Shown here: positions 62,266 to 64,000 of the stretch, piece after piece
How positions within the stretch are numbered: the first letter of the stretch is position 1
Layout: every line of letters starts with the position of its first letter
NCBI RefSeq assembly: GCF_008033385.1
Contig: NZ_VOGY01000008.1
Span: 124,001 to 188,000, forward strand
DNA from: Algibacter pacificus
GTDB taxonomy: Bacteria > Bacteroidota > Bacteroidia > Flavobacteriales > Flavobacteriaceae
Reading direction: 5' to 3'
DNA length: 64,000 nt
Program-made: the position numbers and the translations under genes
Notes under the pieces: generated by a model
What the model was told of the DNA's origin: nothing
The model's input: the letters and a program-made list of their open reading frames with translations, nothing else
The model's database searches: none

Positions 62266-64000
62266 TTAATTAACGTACAACCATCCCGATAGAGGTTTAT
62301 CTCCATTACCTAATTTTAATACATAATAGTAGGTTCCTACAGGTACTTTTTCACCTTTTTTAATAGTTACTCTTCCATTAGAAATACCGTCCCAAGTATT
62401 TAAGTAACCTTTAGCAGAATACACCTTATTACCCCATCGGTTATAAATTTCTATTGTATTATCAGGGAAATGTTCTATACAATCGATTGTTAAATAATCA
62501 TTTATTCCATCCACTTCGTGCGGTGTGAAAATATTATTAACAACAACACATGATGAAGGTCGCTCTATTGGTGTTACATCTACGTCGTCCATATCATCCT
62601 CATCTAATATCCCATTACCAACAGTTGAATCTGGATCTGATTGATCTGCAGCCATAATTTCTGCTATATTGTTATAATCTGAACATGTATCTAAAACAGT
62701 TGCTGTGATTGTTAAAGTTTGAGAATCTCCCAATGCAAGGTTATCTAAACCAATCCACATTCCAGTTTCAGGAGTATATACACCCGATGTTACTGAGTGA
62801 CTAACATACTCATATCCACAAGGTAATAAATCTAAAACTTCAACACCTGTAGCTGTTTTAGGACCGTAATTAGTTACCTCAATATCAAAGGTGATATCAT
62901 CACCAAATATAGGACTGTAATTATCATCTGAAACCACTTTAGTTAATTCTAAATCTGCTAACGTTTCGTTAACCGTTAAGATTACTGTAGCTTGATCACA
63001 AGCTTGAGGGGTTCCTGCATCGCAAACTTCATATATGAAACTATCTGTTCCTGTAAAGTTAGGGTTTGGTGTGAATGTAAATGTACCATCTGGGTTTAAA
63101 ACTAAAGCACCATTATCTGGTTGGTCTACCACACTCACTGCTTGCATATCACCTTCTGGATCTGTATCGTTATCTAAAACATTTCCAGCAATAGGTTCAT
63201 TTGCATCGCCATTATAAGCATCATCATTGGCATAAGTATCATTATCTAGAGCATCGAATGGCTCAACGGTAATTGTTACGGTAGCTTGATCACATGCTTG
63301 TGGATCTCCATCATCACATACCTCGTAAGTAAAAGTATCTTCCCCTTCAAATCCTCCAAATGGTGTATAAGTAAATGTTCCGTCAGGATTAATTACTAAC
63401 GTACCATTGGTTGGATCTGTTACTGGTATGGTATTGATTACAAGGTTATCCCCTTCTGGATCAAAATCATTTACTACTAAGTTACCACTTACTGGAACTC
63501 CAGATTCGGTTGTAGCCGTATCATTATTAGCAATAACTTCATTGATATCTAAATTTGGATCTGCTAAGACTTCAATAGTTACCGTAGTTGTATCACAAGC
63601 TTGAGGCATCCCATCATCACATATAGTATATGTAAAGGTATCGGTTCCTGTAAAGCCTGCTGGTGGTGTGTATATATAACTACCATCATTATTTACTTGT
63701 ACAACTCCTCCTTTAGCACTTGATGCATCAAACGCTGTTACTGCTTGTATATCACCTTCAGTATCTTCATCATTAGTTAACACATTACCACGAACTGCTA
63801 TATCAACATACGTATTGTTAAAGTCAGGAACAGCATCAGTACCATTAAAAGGATTCACTGTTATAACTACCGTTGCTTGATCGCAAGCTTGTGGTGTTCC
63901 AGAATCACATACTTCATATATGAAACTATCATCTCCTGTAAAGCCTGGATTTGGTGTATAAGTAAATGTTCCATCTGTGTTTAATACCAACGTACCATTA
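62266..64000 (-). CDS. large Ig-repeat adhesin with type B T9SS sorting domain, N-terminus beyond window
   Basis: 3' part (578 residues) of a large surface adhesin; the frame stays open to the last base of the window and no start is seen. At least four Ig/cadherin-like repeats of about 100 residues, each with LVLNPDGTFTYTP, FTGTDSFIYEVCD and PQACDQATVTITV. A DUF11-like domain (LELTKVVSDDNYSPIFGDD...) follows, then the C-terminal gliding-motility-associated domain: IEIYNRWGNKVYSAKGY and GTYYYVLKLGNGDKPLSGWLYV, a type B sorting signal. It is followed by PorP/SprF and PorE-like genes. Confidence 0.93.
   Translation of the reverse strand, partial: NGTLVLNTDGTFTYTPNPGFTGDDSFIYEVCDSGTPQACDQATVVITVNPFNGTDAVPDFNNTYVDIAVRGNVLTNDEDTEGDIQAVTAFDASSAKGGVVQVNNDGSYIYTPPAGFTGTDTFTYTICDDGMPQACDTTTVTIEVLADPNLDINEVIANNDTATTESGVPVSGNLVVNDFDPEGDNLVINTIPVTDPTNGTLVINPDGTFTYTPFGGFEGEDTFTYEVCDDGDPQACDQATVTITVEPFDALDNDTYANDDAYNGDANEPIAGNVLDNDTDPEGDMQAVSVVDQPDNGALVLNPDGTFTFTPNPNFTGTDSFIYEVCDAGTPQACDQATVILTVNETLADLELTKVVSDDNYSPIFGDDITFDIEVTNYGPKTATGVEVLDLLPCGYEYVSHSVTSGVYTPETGMWIGLDNLALGDSQTLTITATVLDTCSDYNNIAEIMAADQSDPDSTVGNGILDEDDMDDVDVTPIERPSSCVVVNNIFTPHEVDGINDYLTIDCIEHFPDNTIEIYNRWGNKVYSAKGYLNTWDGISNGRVTIKKGEKVPVGTYYYVLKLGNGDKPLSGWLYVN

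Overview
The window looks like chromosome of a marine-type member of the Flavobacteriaceae (Bacteroidota). The pointers are low GC, promoter boxes of the Bacteroidota form TAnnTTTG placed close to start codons, T9SS cargo with type A and type B C-terminal sorting domains, PorP/SprF and PorE-like proteins, DUF2723, an ExbB/ExbD operon with two ExbD genes, and a Bacteroidota-type RpoN. I cannot name the genus from the sequence alone.

Layout. 1-7.2 kb: 3' end of a metallophosphoesterase gene, an Asp/Glu racemase, the minus-strand rimP-nusA-infB operon with a hairpin leader, a two-domain universal stress protein and tRNA-Gln. 7.3-14 kb: a DUF2723 membrane protein with a polysaccharide deacetylase, a small membrane protein, a thioredoxin-fold protein lacking CXXC, and a YkuE-like phosphoesterase. 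14-17.1 kb: a frameshifted TPR remnant and a T9SS type A protein with near-identical 124-residue repeats. 17.3-24.4 kb: polA, then an accessory patch (small ORF, NUDIX, a PD-(D/E)XK nuclease/SF1 helicase DUF2075 protein with an XRE regulator and a perfect palindromic operator candidate), then a 2-hydroxyacid dehydrogenase. 24.4-26.1 kb: an array of about 151-bp elements with inverted-repeat ends around a DUF559 endonuclease gene. 26.1-33.8 kb: YgiQ-type radical SAM enzyme, a gene-free stretch with two structured repeats, tatD-asparaginase, tRNA-Ser, the ExbB/membrane/ExbD/ExbD operon and a PorT-like barrel.

34-49.2 kb is mostly housekeeping on the minus strand: rpoN, asnS, an RND transporter, an outer-membrane barrel, pyrH-frr, rpsB-tsf, rplM-rpsI, with tandem PPK2 kinases on the plus strand. 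49.4-59.3 kb: an ABC-F ATPase, then an ECF sigma factor with a membrane TPR partner, divergent from secreted/lipoprotein genes, a PKD-barrel protein, a TPR-CHAT caspase-like protease and a retropepsin-like aspartic protease that overlaps it. 59.3-64 kb: a surface-adhesion cluster in the order (transcribed leftward) large Ig-repeat type B adhesin, PorP/SprF, PorE-like OmpA protein.

Three candidates for little-described systems stand out: (1) the 151-bp palindromic element array with its DUF559 endonuclease, (2) the XRE plus RecB-like nuclease/helicase pair with its operator, which resembles a two-gene defence module, and (3) the sigma-factor-linked CHAT protease/retropepsin locus.
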